A DNA stretch of 41,455 nt. Origin: Flavobacteriaceae bacterium UBA4439 (lineage in GTDB: Bacteria > Bacteroidota > Bacteroidia > Flavobacteriales > Flavobacteriaceae). A model generated the notes under the pieces. The model had not been told where the DNA came from, did no database searches, and was given only the letters and a program-made list of their open reading frames with translations. Below, piece after piece: positions 5,783-14,564 of this stretch; within the stretch, counting starts at the first letter, position 1; every line of letters starts with the position of its first letter. The DNA is taken from positions 1 to 41,455 of the forward strand of contig DGPN01000035.1 of assembly GCA_002390455.1 (NCBI GenBank), written 5' to 3'. The translations under genes and the position numbers were made by a program.

Positions 5783-8149
5783 TTATCTTCTTCTTCCCGT
5801 AAATTCCATGGCTTCGCCCTGACCAAAACCATAGCTGAACCCAATGACCCAAAACCTTCCGTAAACCGATCGGCTCCAAATATTGAAATTATCCCTGATG
5901 GTTTGATTTTCCCTAACCCTTGTGGCAAAAAGGTCTCTGATGTTCAAACTGATAATGCCCTTGCCTTTAAGAAGTTTTTTTCGAGCTCCAAGATTGAGAA
6001 ACTGGCTCGGGCCAGACTCCCCATCAATGGTTTTAAATCCAGACTCATAATTCCAGCTCATTTCCATATCTAAATCTTTGGGAAACTTAAATTTGGAAGT
6101 GATTTCCGAACTCCAACTATTGCCTTTAAAATCAAAAGACCGGTCTTGCCATGAGGCTTTACGGTCAAAAGTGTTGAAATTGAAATCCCCATTAAATGTA
6201 ATTTTTTTGGAAGGAGATATTTTTCCATTGAGCTCTATACCATTCACCCTTTTGGTTCCCAAATTCTCGGGTCCGCTAATACTGATGTTGTCCTCAAATG
6301 TAGTAACAGATTCGATGGTGTTGGTTGTGTATAGCTGGTATAAACTCATATTTAGAGAGGTTATCCCTTTTAGGAAAATAGCCGATATTTCATAGGAATC
6401 CGAGTACTCCGATTTCAGATTGGGGTTTCCTTTCCTGTAGTTATAGCTGTTGCGAATATTGAAAAAGGGATTCAGTTCCCACAAACGTGGTCGGTAGATC
6501 CTTTTGGAATAGCCAGCCTGGAGAGAAAAGTTAGTGCTAAACTTATAGGAGGTATTGAAGGAAGGAAACAAATTGGTAAAGTTCTGATCGTTACTTTCCT
6601 TGGTATTGACCAAAAGAGTATTGATTTTTGTGTTTTCGGCCCTCAGCCCCAACTGAGCTCCCCAAGTATCCGATTCATAGGCTGCCATTCCATAAACGCC
6701 CAAAACCGCTTGAGTGAATTCGAAGACATTGGTCAGTCCATTATTGACGACCCATTGACCAGCCAAATCATCTTTTACCTCAAAATCATTGCTCACATCG
6801 TTATTGGCATATTGAAACCCTCCCTCTACTTTCCAAACCTCTCCAAAAGGACGGGTATAATCCAATTTGAAAGTGTGCTCCGCCTCGCGAAAGAAAGTGC
6901 GCGTTTGTTGGTCGTCAAAAGTGTCTGATCCCAAAACCGTAGTGTTGAAAAACTCCGAAGATTGATCTTTACTAAAGAGATTTCCGGTGGCACTAAAAAT
7001 CAAATCGTGATCTTCATCATCCAAAAAATCTCTCTTGTAAATTAATTCGTATTGATATTTAGGGTTGTCCGCAGTAGTTACCTCCTTGCGGTTCCATTCT
7101 GAGGTCAACTGAGTAATGTTTTTGTACCCCTTTACATTGGTGTTGGAAGGCTGATCCTCGCCCTCAAAAGCATAAAACCCAGACAGGGTGATTACATTTT
7201 GGGAATTGATGTAATAGTCTGTTCCCAAAATAATGTTGTAAAACTTTTCATTTCGGTACTGAGTTCCCTCCGTCAAAACCTGAGTATTGGTCAAACGATT
7301 GTCATTTTTATTTTTTCCTTTCCGTGGATAACTTCTTGATCCATATCCTATTTGGGTAAATAGATTGAATTTTTCGGTCCGTCTATTCAGGCTTAGACCA
7401 AAACTGTTGTTGTCTGGTTGCCCATAGTTAAGGGAAAAGGAACCATTGATTCCCCTTCTTTCATCTTTCTTGATTACTATATTTATGATTCCTGCTGTTC
7501 CTTCGGCTTCGTACTTGGCAGAAGGATTGGTGATGACCTCAACTTTATCGATCATCTCAGCCGTGATGGATCCCAAAGCATTTCCCCCTTCGGAAGTAAG
7601 GACAGAAGGCTTACCGTTGATCAAAATTTGAACACCCGCATTGCCCCTAAGTTTTACTTGGCCTTCTATACTGACGGTAACCGAGGGAACATTGTCCAAT
7701 ACTTCCAGTGCACTGGCTCCTGTACTGCTCAAATCTTTTCCAACGTTAAAAACCCTTTTATCGAGTTTAAATTCCATCGTTGATTTTTCTCCTCTTACCT
7801 CTACTTCGTTCAACATTTCTGACTGTTCGCTCAAGGCTATTGTACCCATATCTAAAAGCTTTCCACTGAACTGAAAATCTTCACGTCTCAAGGTCTCATA
7901 GCCGATAAAACTGATCTCTACATAAACTTCTTTCGAAGGAGAAAGTACACTAAAAGAACCTTCATCGTTGGTGGTGACTCCAGTGATGGGTTCAAGGCTG
8001 GTCTTATCCCCTAAAATAACCGTGGCAAATGGGATGGGAGCTTGGGAAGATTGATCCACAATAATCCCCTTTATTTCAAAGCTCTTTTGTTGAGAATAAA
8101 GATGGGTAAGATGGAGTAACAATAAAAGTAGGTGGATGGTATTTTTCAA
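5783..8149 (-). CDS. TonB-dependent receptor, outer-membrane beta-barrel family
   Basis: This 788-residue protein has a signal peptide, then a carboxypeptidase-like regulatory domain at about residues 25-105 (IKGIIVDQSSQAPIPFATVILGD to VYVEISFIGYETL), a plug domain at about 120-230 (LEVLDNVPSVTV, VQILINGKPSVL, VEVITNPSAKYEAEGTAGI) and a long beta-barrel to the C-terminus. This architecture is the Bacteroidetes subtype that usually lacks a SusD partner. The substrate is unknown and no adjacent binding lipoprotein is present. The barrel ends in a basic GRRR tail, which is slightly unusual. The gene is divergent from the Crp/Fnr regulator, and an inverted repeat lies between them. Confidence 0.9.
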   Translation of the reverse strand: MKNTIHLLLLLLHLTHLYSQQKSFEIKGIIVDQSSQAPIPFATVILGDKTSLEPITGVTTNDEGSFSVLSPSKEVYVEISFIGYETLRREDFQFSGKLLDMGTIALSEQSEMLNEVEVRGEKSTMEFKLDKRVFNVGKDLSSTGASALEVLDNVPSVTVSIEGQVKLRGNAGVQILINGKPSVLTSEGGNALGSITAEMIDKVEVITNPSAKYEAEGTAGIINIVIKKDERRGINGSFSLNYGQPDNNSFGLSLNRRTEKFNLFTQIGYGSRSYPRKGKNKNDNRLTNTQVLTEGTQYRNEKFYNIILGTDYYINSQNVITLSGFYAFEGEDQPSNTNVKGYKNITQLTSEWNRKEVTTADNPKYQYELIYKRDFLDDEDHDLIFSATGNLFSKDQSSEFFNTTVLGSDTFDDQQTRTFFREAEHTFKLDYTRPFGEVWKVEGGFQYANNDVSNDFEVKDDLAGQWVVNNGLTNVFEFTQAVLGVYGMAAYESDTWGAQLGLRAENTKINTLLVNTKESNDQNFTNLFPSFNTSYKFSTNFSLQAGYSKRIYRPRLWELNPFFNIRNSYNYRKGNPNLKSEYSDSYEISAIFLKGITSLNMSLYQLYTTNTIESVTTFEDNISISGPENLGTKRVNGIELNGKISPSKKITFNGDFNFNTFDRKASWQDRSFDFKGNSWSSEITSKFKFPKDLDMEMSWNYESGFKTIDGESGPSQFLNLGARKKLLKGKGIISLNIRDLFATRVRENQTIRDNFNIWSRSVYGRFWVIGFSYGFGQGEAMEFTGRRR

Positions 8150-8173
8150 TGGTTGAATAATTTACTCTTTGAC

Positions 8174-8213
8174 AAGAATAATATCTAAAGGTTTAACAAA
8201 AAATATTATTCTT
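8174..8213. repeat. Perfect 11-bp inverted repeat in a divergent promoter region
   Basis: AAGAATAATAT (8174-8184) is repeated inverted as ATATTATTCTT (8203-8213), with an 18-bp spacer. It lies between the TonB-dependent receptor (minus) and the Crp/Fnr gene (plus). The symmetry could serve as an operator for a dimeric regulator or form a hairpin in either transcript. Confidence 0.6.
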
Positions 8214-8278
8214 AAAATGGGGACAGGAAAATTTTCGAATATTGTAACTTTCATCTGATAAATTTTAGATCATCCAAC

Positions 8279-8905
8279 ATGATTCTTGAACTTAAAAAAC
8301 TTTTTGGAAATGTCTTTGAAGAAGACTTAATTCAAGAGATCGCAAAAGTGGGTACGCTCAAAGAAATCCCCGAAGATTTTATGATGATCGACATTGGAGA
8401 AAAGATTAAAGGGGTTCCACTAATGGTCTCAGGAGCCATAAAAATATCCCGAGAAAATGAAAACGGTGAGGAATTACTGCTCTACTATCTCGAAGAGGGA
8501 GACTCCTGTACCCTGACCTTTGCATGGGAAATGGGAGAGACCAAAAGTAAAATCAGGGCGGTCTCCGAGTTACCTTCAAAATTGATTATGGTTCCCATCC
8601 AACGCATACAAGATTGGGAGTCAAAATACCCCAGTTGGCGGCGTTTTCTCTTCCGCAGCTATCAAATCCGCATGGATGAATTAATTGACACTTTGGACAG
8701 TTTGGCTTTCGATGGTCTCGAAAAAAGACTCATGGATTATATGGTTGAGAAAAAAAGAGTCAATGGGAAAAATGAATTGCTCATCACTCACCAGAATATT
8801 GCTCTGGAATTGCATAGCTCTCGTGTAGTCATTTCTCGTTTGCTCAAAAAACTGGAACAAACGGGAAAGATTCAGCTCAAAAGAAACAAAATTATCATCA
8901 TTTGA
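8279..8905 (+). CDS. Crp/Fnr family transcriptional regulator
   Basis: The 208-residue protein has a cNMP-binding-like beta-barrel at about residues 20-120 (MMIDIGEKIKGVPLMVSGAIKI, LLLYYLEEGDSC), a dimerisation helix, and a winged helix-turn-helix at about 150-208 (LLITHQNIALELHSSRVVISRLLKKLEQTGKI). The Arg-Glu cAMP-binding pocket of Crp is not evident, so the ligand is unknown. The gene starts the sulfur operon, with 66 bp before the SulP gene. Relatives of this type commonly neighbour YeeE/YedE and MBL-rhodanese genes in Bacteroidetes, so control of sulfide or persulfide response is likely, as inference. Confidence 0.9.
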   Translation: MILELKKLFGNVFEEDLIQEIAKVGTLKEIPEDFMMIDIGEKIKGVPLMVSGAIKISRENENGEELLLYYLEEGDSCTLTFAWEMGETKSKIRAVSELPSKLIMVPIQRIQDWESKYPSWRRFLFRSYQIRMDELIDTLDSLAFDGLEKRLMDYMVEKKRVNGKNELLITHQNIALELHSSRVVISRLLKKLEQTGKIQLKRNKIIII

Positions 8906-8910
8906 CTTGT

Positions 8911-8924
8911 GTAACCTATGTTAC
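8911..8924. promoter_or_regulatory. Palindrome GTAAC-N4-GTTAC, candidate operator
   Basis: GTAACCTATGTTAC is a perfect 5-bp inverted repeat with a 4-bp spacer, the same geometry as Fnr-type sites (TTGAT-N4-ATCAA). It lies in the 66-bp gap between the Crp/Fnr gene and the SulP gene, 48 bp upstream of the latter start. It is a plausible target for the adjacent regulator. Confidence 0.55.
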
Positions 8925-8971
8925 GCTGCGTTCTCCTAAGTAAGCGTATTTTTGACACTTAAATCAAAAAA

Positions 8972-10693
8972 ATGCGAGGGTACTTTCCCTTTTTGGAGTG
9001 GATTAAAGCTTATGATATTCGTCTGTTTAAAGGCGATCTTTCAGCAGGAATCACCGTAGGAGTCATGCTGATTCCTCAAGGAATGGCTTATGCCATGATT
9101 GCAGGACTTCCTCCCGTTTATGGTTTGTATGCTGGTATTTTTCCGCAAATAGTTTACGCTTTGATGGGCAGTTCACGCCATTTGGCAGTTGGGCCTGTAG
9201 CTATGGATTCTCTTTTGGTCGCCACTGCGCTCAATACCATCGCTATAGTAGATGCCAACCACTACATTTCCTTGGCCATTTTCTTAGCCTTGTTTATGGG
9301 ACTTATTCAAGTTTTCTTGGGGTTTTTAAAATTCGGGTTTTTGGTTAATTTTCTGTCCAAGCCAGTAATCAGTGGTTTTACCTCCGCTGCCGCTGTAATT
9401 ATCGGTATGACCCAGCTGAAACACATTATAGGCATTGATCTTCCTTCTCATAATTTAATACAAAAAATCTTTCAATCGCTCTGGCAAAGCAATGAAGAGA
9501 TTCACCTTTTTACCCTGCTGATTACCTTGGGAAGTATTGCTTTAATATTTGCCATAAAAAAGATGTCCCATAGAATCCCCGCAGCTTTGATTGTAGTGGT
9601 TGTCTCCATCCTATTGACCGCTCAACTGAACTGGAATGAACAGGGATTAAAAATTGTAGGTGATGTTCCTGAAGGCTTGCCTTCCATCCAATTGCAATCC
9701 ATTTCCATTGAGGAAGTTTACCAACTCCTGCCCATGGCTTTGACTTTGGCGTTGATCGCCTTTTTGGAAGCTATTTCGGTAGCCAAAGCCATAGAGATAA
9801 AAGAAAAAAAGGAAACCATTAACCCCAATCAGGAACTCATCGCTCTGGGTGCTGCCAACATAGTGGGCTCCTTGTTTCAATCCTACCCCGCCACTGGTGG
9901 TTTCTCCAGAACAGCGGTCAATCATCAATCTGGTGCCAAAACAGGAATTGCCTCGTTGATCAGTGCCTCCTTGGTCGCTTTGACCTTGATGTTTTTTACC
10001 CACTGGTTTTACCATCTCCCCAAAGCAGTTCTGGGGGCAATAATTCTCACCGCAGTCATCAACCTGATTGACTTGAAATATCCCATCAAACTTTGGAAAA
10101 CGCATCGGGAGGAGTTTTTTGTCTTGCTTTTTACTTTTTTAGTCACCTTGGTTATGGGGATCAAAGAGGGAATTCTTTTGGGAACCTTGGTCGCCCTATC
10201 GTTGATGATCTATCGTTCTTCGCAACCCCATATTGCAATTTTAGGTCGGATCAAAGGAACTTCTCGATTTAGAAATGTACTGCGATTTTCTGAAGAAACA
10301 GAAACTTTTCCTGGGGTACTGATCATCCGTTTCGATGGACAGTTGTTTTTTGGAAACCACATTTATTTTAAAAAACAAATCACAGAGCGCATGGAAGAAC
10401 AAAAAAATAAAATCCAATTTCTGGTCATTGATGCGGGTCCCATCCATTACATTGATGCCAGTGCCTCTACCACATTAGAATATTGGATTCAAGAGCTTCA
10501 GCAAAAAAACATCAAGGTTCTATGGGTCAAAGCCATTGGCCCCATAAGAGATATTTTATACCGCGATGGTCTGGTAAAAATAGTAGGCAAAAGAAATTTT
10601 TTCTCTAATTTGGATACGGCAATCAAGCATATCCAGGGAGAAGAAATTCCAAAAATTGAAAAAAGAATTTCTAATCAAAGTAACCTGAAATAA
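8972..10693 (+). CDS. SulP family inorganic anion transporter with STAS domain
   Basis: The 573-residue protein has the SulP N-terminal motif GITVGVMLIPQGMAYAMIAGLPP followed by VYGLYAGIFPQIVYALMGSSRHLAVGP, then multiple membrane segments to about residue 425, and a cytoplasmic STAS domain at about 440-550 (VLIIRFDGQLFFGN, LVIDAGPIHYIDASAS). SulP proteins move sulfate, bicarbonate or related anions. The context of persulfide oxidation suggests sulfate, sulfite or thiosulfate. It is separated from the next gene by only 9 bp. Confidence 0.92.
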   Translation: MRGYFPFLEWIKAYDIRLFKGDLSAGITVGVMLIPQGMAYAMIAGLPPVYGLYAGIFPQIVYALMGSSRHLAVGPVAMDSLLVATALNTIAIVDANHYISLAIFLALFMGLIQVFLGFLKFGFLVNFLSKPVISGFTSAAAVIIGMTQLKHIIGIDLPSHNLIQKIFQSLWQSNEEIHLFTLLITLGSIALIFAIKKMSHRIPAALIVVVVSILLTAQLNWNEQGLKIVGDVPEGLPSIQLQSISIEEVYQLLPMALTLALIAFLEAISVAKAIEIKEKKETINPNQELIALGAANIVGSLFQSYPATGGFSRTAVNHQSGAKTGIASLISASLVALTLMFFTHWFYHLPKAVLGAIILTAVINLIDLKYPIKLWKTHREEFFVLLFTFLVTLVMGIKEGILLGTLVALSLMIYRSSQPHIAILGRIKGTSRFRNVLRFSEETETFPGVLIIRFDGQLFFGNHIYFKKQITERMEEQKNKIQFLVIDAGPIHYIDASASTTLEYWIQELQQKNIKVLWVKAIGPIRDILYRDGLVKIVGKRNFFSNLDTAIKHIQGEEIPKIEKRISNQSNLK

Positions 10694-10702
10694 ACCATTA
10701 AA

Positions 10703-12118
10703 ATGAAAGTAGAACAGATTTACACAGGATGTTTGGCACAAGGTGCCTACTATGTCGAAAGTGAGGGTGAAGTGGCCATCATTGACCCGCTGAGGGAAAT
10801 TGCCCCATACATAGAAAAGGCAAAGAAAAACAAGGCCAATATCAAGTATATTTTTGAAACCCATTTTCATGCCGACTTTGTAAGCGGCCACCTGACCTTG
10901 TCTAAAGAGACAGGAGCTCCTATTGTTTTTGGGCCTAATGCCAATCCGGATTTTGAAGTCATCATTGCCAAGGACGAACAGGAATTTCCTCTTGGAAACG
11001 GAACCATTATCGCGCTCCACACCCCTGGACACACTATGGAAAGCACAACCTATTTGTTGAGAGACAATAATGGAAAAGATATCGCCATCTTCAGTGGTGA
11101 TACATTATTCTTAGGAGATGTAGGGCGACCTGATTTGGCTCAAAAAGCCAAGGAAATTACCCAAGATGATTTGGCAGGATTTCTTTTCGATAGCCTGAGA
11201 AACAAGATCATGCCTTTATCAGATGATGTAATCGTATACCCAGCCCATGGTGCTGGATCGGCTTGCGGCAAAAAAATGATGAAGGAAACCGTTGACACAC
11301 TTGGCAATCAAAAACAAATGAATTACGCCTTGAGAGCAGACATGACCAAAGAGGAGTTCATCGAAGAGGTAACCGATGGTCTATTGCCTCCTCCCCAATA
11401 CTTTCCTTTAAATGTAAAAATGAACAAATCGGGCTATGATGATATTGAAAAGGTCCTTGACCGAGGAATGAAAGGCTTAAACCCAGATGCATTCGAGCTT
11501 TTGGCCAATGAATCGGGAGCCATCATCATCGATGTAAGACACCAAAATGACTTTGTCAAAGGCCACATTCCTCAATCAATCTTCATTGGACTCGACGGTG
11601 GTTTTGCACCTTGGGTTGGAGCTTTAATTGGAAATGTTAAACAACCCCTTTTGATCATTTCTCCTCAAGGAAGAGAGGAAGAAACCATTACTCGCTTGTC
11701 ACGGGTAGGGTTTGACCATACTCTGGGTTATCTGGAAGGGGGTTTTGAAGCTTGGAAAAACTCTGGAAAAGAATATGATATCATCAGTAGTATTGTTGCA
11801 AAAGATCTGGAGGGTTTTATCAAAGAAAAAAAGGTTGATGTTTTTGATGTCAGGAAAGAAAGCGAATATATTTCCGAACACATCCCCAACGCACAAAATA
11901 CGCCTTTGGACTTTCTCAACGACCATTTGAATCAATTTCCCGAAAAGGACACCTTTTATGTGCACTGTGCAGGGGGATATCGCTCCGTAATTGCAGCCTC
12001 TATTCTCAAAAAGAGGGGCATTCACAATTTGGTGGATGTTCAAGGGGGTTTCAAGGCCATTAAAGAAACAAATATTGAACTCTCGGACTACATTTGTCCT
12101 TCAACAATAGAATCCTAA
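10703..12118 (+). CDS. CstB-like persulfide dioxygenase-rhodanese
   Basis: The 471-residue protein has three domains. The N-terminal metallo-beta-lactamase fold, residues 1-250, has THFHADFVSGH (His54, His56, Asp58), TPGHT (His110) and SGDTLFLGDVGRPDL (Asp133). His54, His110 and Asp133 correspond to the Fe(II) ligands of ETHE1-type persulfide dioxygenases. The middle rhodanese-homology domain (about 268-355) has SPQGREEE where the active Cys would be and is probably inactive. The C-terminal rhodanese (about 366-460) has HCAGGYR with Cys422. This is the order seen in CstB, which oxidises persulfides to thiosulfate. It sits between the SulP and YeeE/YedE genes. Confidence 0.9.
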   Translation: MKVEQIYTGCLAQGAYYVESEGEVAIIDPLREIAPYIEKAKKNKANIKYIFETHFHADFVSGHLTLSKETGAPIVFGPNANPDFEVIIAKDEQEFPLGNGTIIALHTPGHTMESTTYLLRDNNGKDIAIFSGDTLFLGDVGRPDLAQKAKEITQDDLAGFLFDSLRNKIMPLSDDVIVYPAHGAGSACGKKMMKETVDTLGNQKQMNYALRADMTKEEFIEEVTDGLLPPPQYFPLNVKMNKSGYDDIEKVLDRGMKGLNPDAFELLANESGAIIIDVRHQNDFVKGHIPQSIFIGLDGGFAPWVGALIGNVKQPLLIISPQGREEETITRLSRVGFDHTLGYLEGGFEAWKNSGKEYDIISSIVAKDLEGFIKEKKVDVFDVRKESEYISEHIPNAQNTPLDFLNDHLNQFPEKDTFYVHCAGGYRSVIAASILKKRGIHNLVDVQGGFKAIKETNIELSDYICPSTIES

Positions 12119-12121
12119 AAT

Positions 12122-12697
12122 ATGATACAGTTTTTAACCCAACCTTGGCCTTGGTATTTTGGAGGCTTTATGATCTCCATCATTCTTTTTTTACTGCTTT
12201 GGACAGGCAAGTCCTTTGGAATGTCCTCCAACCTCCGCACCCTCTGTTCGATGATGGGAGCTGGAAAAAAGGTTTCTTTTTTTGATTTCGACTGGAAAGC
12301 CCAACGATGGAATTTAATTGTTGCCCTCGGTGTCGTATTGGGAGGCTTTATTGCCTCCAACTATATCGTAAGCACCAAGTCAATGGACCTCTCCAAAAAC
12401 ACCGTGGATCAATTGCTTGCAATGGGCATCCAAGATGCAGGAAAAAGTTTTGCCCCTGAAATTCTTTTTTCCAACGATGCGTTTACAAACCCCTATGTAC
12501 TACTATTGCTGATTTTAGGAGGTTTTTTGGTCGGTTTTGGAGCGCGATATTCCGGCGGTTGTACCTCGGGTCATGCCATATCAGGATTGTCCAATATACA
12601 ATTGCCCTCTCTAATTGCAGTGTTTGGCTTTTTTGCTGGAGGCCTTCTAATCAATCATTTTATTCTCCCATTACTCCTTAAAACTTTGGCCATATGA
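12122..12697 (+). CDS. YeeE/YedE family transporter, first half
   Basis: The 191-residue membrane protein carries the family motif GARYSGGCTSGHAISGLSN near residues 140-158, with a conserved Cys, and several hydrophobic segments. YeeE/YedE proteins import thiosulfate or other sulfur species through conserved Cys residues. Here the transporter is split into two half-size genes, as is common in Bacteroidetes; the partner follows with a 4-bp overlap. It begins 3 bp after the persulfide dioxygenase stop. Confidence 0.88.
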   Translation: MIQFLTQPWPWYFGGFMISIILFLLLWTGKSFGMSSNLRTLCSMMGAGKKVSFFDFDWKAQRWNLIVALGVVLGGFIASNYIVSTKSMDLSKNTVDQLLAMGIQDAGKSFAPEILFSNDAFTNPYVLLLLILGGFLVGFGARYSGGCTSGHAISGLSNIQLPSLIAVFGFFAGGLLINHFILPLLLKTLAI

Positions 12698-13110
12698 AAA
12701 CAGTTCTATTTTTTACGATCGGTATATTATTTGGAATCATTCTGTACATGTCAGAAGTAGCCTCCTGGTTTAGGATTTACGAAATGTTTCAATTCGACTC
12801 TTTTCACATGTATGGCGTTATTGGAACAGCCGTTTTCTTGGGTGTTATCATTGTTTTTATTATCAAAAAATTTAAAATAAAATCCATTTTGGACAGTGCC
12901 CCGATTGCCATTCCCAATAAAGAAAAAGGCTGGAAACGCTATCTCTTTGGAGGGATTATTTTTGGTTCTGGTTGGGCCATTTCAGGAGCTTGTCCGGGAC
13001 CGATGTTTTCTCTTTTGGGAGCAGGCTTTTTACCCATTTTAATCGTCATTGTGTCCGCCACATTAGGCACCTTTTTCTATGGTTTTATCCAACATAAATT
13101 ACCGCATTAA
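12694..13110 (+). CDS. YeeE/YedE-like transporter, second half (DUF6691-type)
   Basis: The 138-residue protein has four or five hydrophobic segments and the motif GGIIFGSGWAISGACPGPMF, with a Cys in the position equivalent to the first half's GGCTSGH. This matches the C-terminal half of YeeE/YedE transporters, often annotated as DUF6691. ATGA overlap with the upstream half indicates translational coupling, and the two probably pair in the inner membrane. The sulfatase starts 3 bp after its stop. Confidence 0.88.
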   Translation: MKTVLFFTIGILFGIILYMSEVASWFRIYEMFQFDSFHMYGVIGTAVFLGVIIVFIIKKFKIKSILDSAPIAIPNKEKGWKRYLFGGIIFGSGWAISGACPGPMFSLLGAGFLPILIVIVSATLGTFFYGFIQHKLPH

Positions 13111-13113
13111 AAT

Positions 13114-14559
13114 ATGAAAAATCTAATCTTTCTTTTTGCTTTAATCTTGTTTACTAATTGTAATAATACTGCTCCTAAACCAAAAAATAGCAAGCCCCCG
13201 AACATTATCTATATTTTGGCCGACGACTTGGGTTATGGTGACATAGGTGTATATGGCCAAACTCTTTTCGAAACTCCCAATCTAGATCGATTGGCCAAAG
13301 GAGGGATGCAGTTTTTACAGCACTATTCCGGCTCAACCGTTTGTGCTCCTTCAAGATCAGCTCTGATGACCGGCCAGCATACGGGCCATACTTTTATCAG
13401 GGGTAACTCTGAAAGAGGCTTTACGTTGGAAAACGAAGGGCAATATCCTTTGGCAAGCGAAGAACTCACCATCGCAGAAGCACTAAAAGAAGCAGGCTAC
13501 CGTACTGCCGCTTTTGGGAAATGGGGGCTGGGTTATCCCGGTTCCGAAGGTGCTCCCAATTCTCAAGGTTTTGACCAATTCTATGGTTATAACTGTCAAA
13601 GGGTGGCCCACAATTATTATCCTACCCATCTTTGGGACAATCAGCTGAAAGAAGATCTCAAAGGAAACGATGGCAATACTGCTCAAACCTATGCCCCAGA
13701 GTTGATCCACCAAAAAGCATTGTCTTTTTTGGAAGAAAACAAGGACGCTCCTTTTTTTATGTTTTATCCTTCAGTGATTCCCCACGCCGAGTTGGTCGCT
13801 CCCGAGGAATATATGGTAAAGTATCGAGGCAAATTTTTGCCTGAGAAAAAGCATGTTAATGCCAAAAAAAAAGACGGCTATAGTGTCAGCGGCTATAATT
13901 CTCAAGTGGAAAGTCACGCCGCTTTTGCCGCAATGGTAAATATTTTGGACGATCAAGTGGGCGAAATAATGGATAAAGTTCACGAATTGGGGATTGCCGA
14001 AAACACCCTGATCATCTTTACCTCCGACAATGGCCCTCACAAAGAAGGGGGTGCAGATCCCGATTATTTTGACAGCAATGGACCCTTGAAGGGCTATAAG
14101 AGAGATCTCTACGAGGGTGGGATTCGCGTTCCCATGATGGCCTATTGGCCCTCGAAAATTCAGCCTGGTTCTACTAGCAATCACCCCTCAGCATTTTGGG
14201 ATTTTTTCCCTACAGCAATTGAAATCGCCGGAGTTAAAAAAGAATTTGCTGGGATTGATGGAATCTCCTTTTTACCTACCCTTGTGGGCAAAGAACAAAA
14301 ATCCCATCCCTACCTCTACTGGGAGTTTTTGGAAAGAGGAGGTCGGCAAGCTGTCTTGATGAATCAATGGAAAGGCATACGATTGAATATGGCCAAAAAT
14401 CCTGATGCTCCTATTGAATTGTATCGACTCACTGACGATATTGGCGAAGAAAATAACCTCGCACAGGAGTATCCCCAAATCGTAAAAAAGATGGATCGTC
14501 TGATGAAGGAGGCTCACGTAAACTCCGAAATTTTTTCTTTCGAATACGAAAAAAACTAG
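13114..14559 (+). CDS. Arylsulfatase-type sulfatase, lipoprotein-like
   Basis: The 481-residue protein has the sulfatase start NIIYILADDLGYGDIG, with metal-binding Asp residues, and the active-site box CAPSRSALMTG, in which Cys77 is the residue converted to formylglycine. TSDNGPH and GGIRVPMMAYWP near the end are further family motifs. A hydrophobic N-terminus with Cys16 (LFTNC) suggests export and perhaps lipidation. The substrate, a sulfated sugar or aryl compound, is not clear. It is the last gene of the sulfur operon and faces the AraC gene. Activation would require an anaerobic or FGE-type maturase, not seen in this window. Confidence 0.9.
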   Translation: MKNLIFLFALILFTNCNNTAPKPKNSKPPNIIYILADDLGYGDIGVYGQTLFETPNLDRLAKGGMQFLQHYSGSTVCAPSRSALMTGQHTGHTFIRGNSERGFTLENEGQYPLASEELTIAEALKEAGYRTAAFGKWGLGYPGSEGAPNSQGFDQFYGYNCQRVAHNYYPTHLWDNQLKEDLKGNDGNTAQTYAPELIHQKALSFLEENKDAPFFMFYPSVIPHAELVAPEEYMVKYRGKFLPEKKHVNAKKKDGYSVSGYNSQVESHAAFAAMVNILDDQVGEIMDKVHELGIAENTLIIFTSDNGPHKEGGADPDYFDSNGPLKGYKRDLYEGGIRVPMMAYWPSKIQPGSTSNHPSAFWDFFPTAIEIAGVKKEFAGIDGISFLPTLVGKEQKSHPYLYWEFLERGGRQAVLMNQWKGIRLNMAKNPDAPIELYRLTDDIGEENNLAQEYPQIVKKMDRLMKEAHVNSEIFSFEYEKN

Positions 14560-14564
14560 CCTTT

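Noticed and set aside
8174..8213. Invertible promoter flanked by inverted repeats, as in Bacteroides phase variation
   Set aside because: The spacer is only 18 bp, too short to hold a promoter, and no invertase gene is adjacent.
9647..10105. Minus-strand 152-codon frame opposite the SulP gene
   Set aside because: It is antisense to a clear SulP coding sequence, has no recognisable protein pattern and is rich in residues produced by reversed coding bias.
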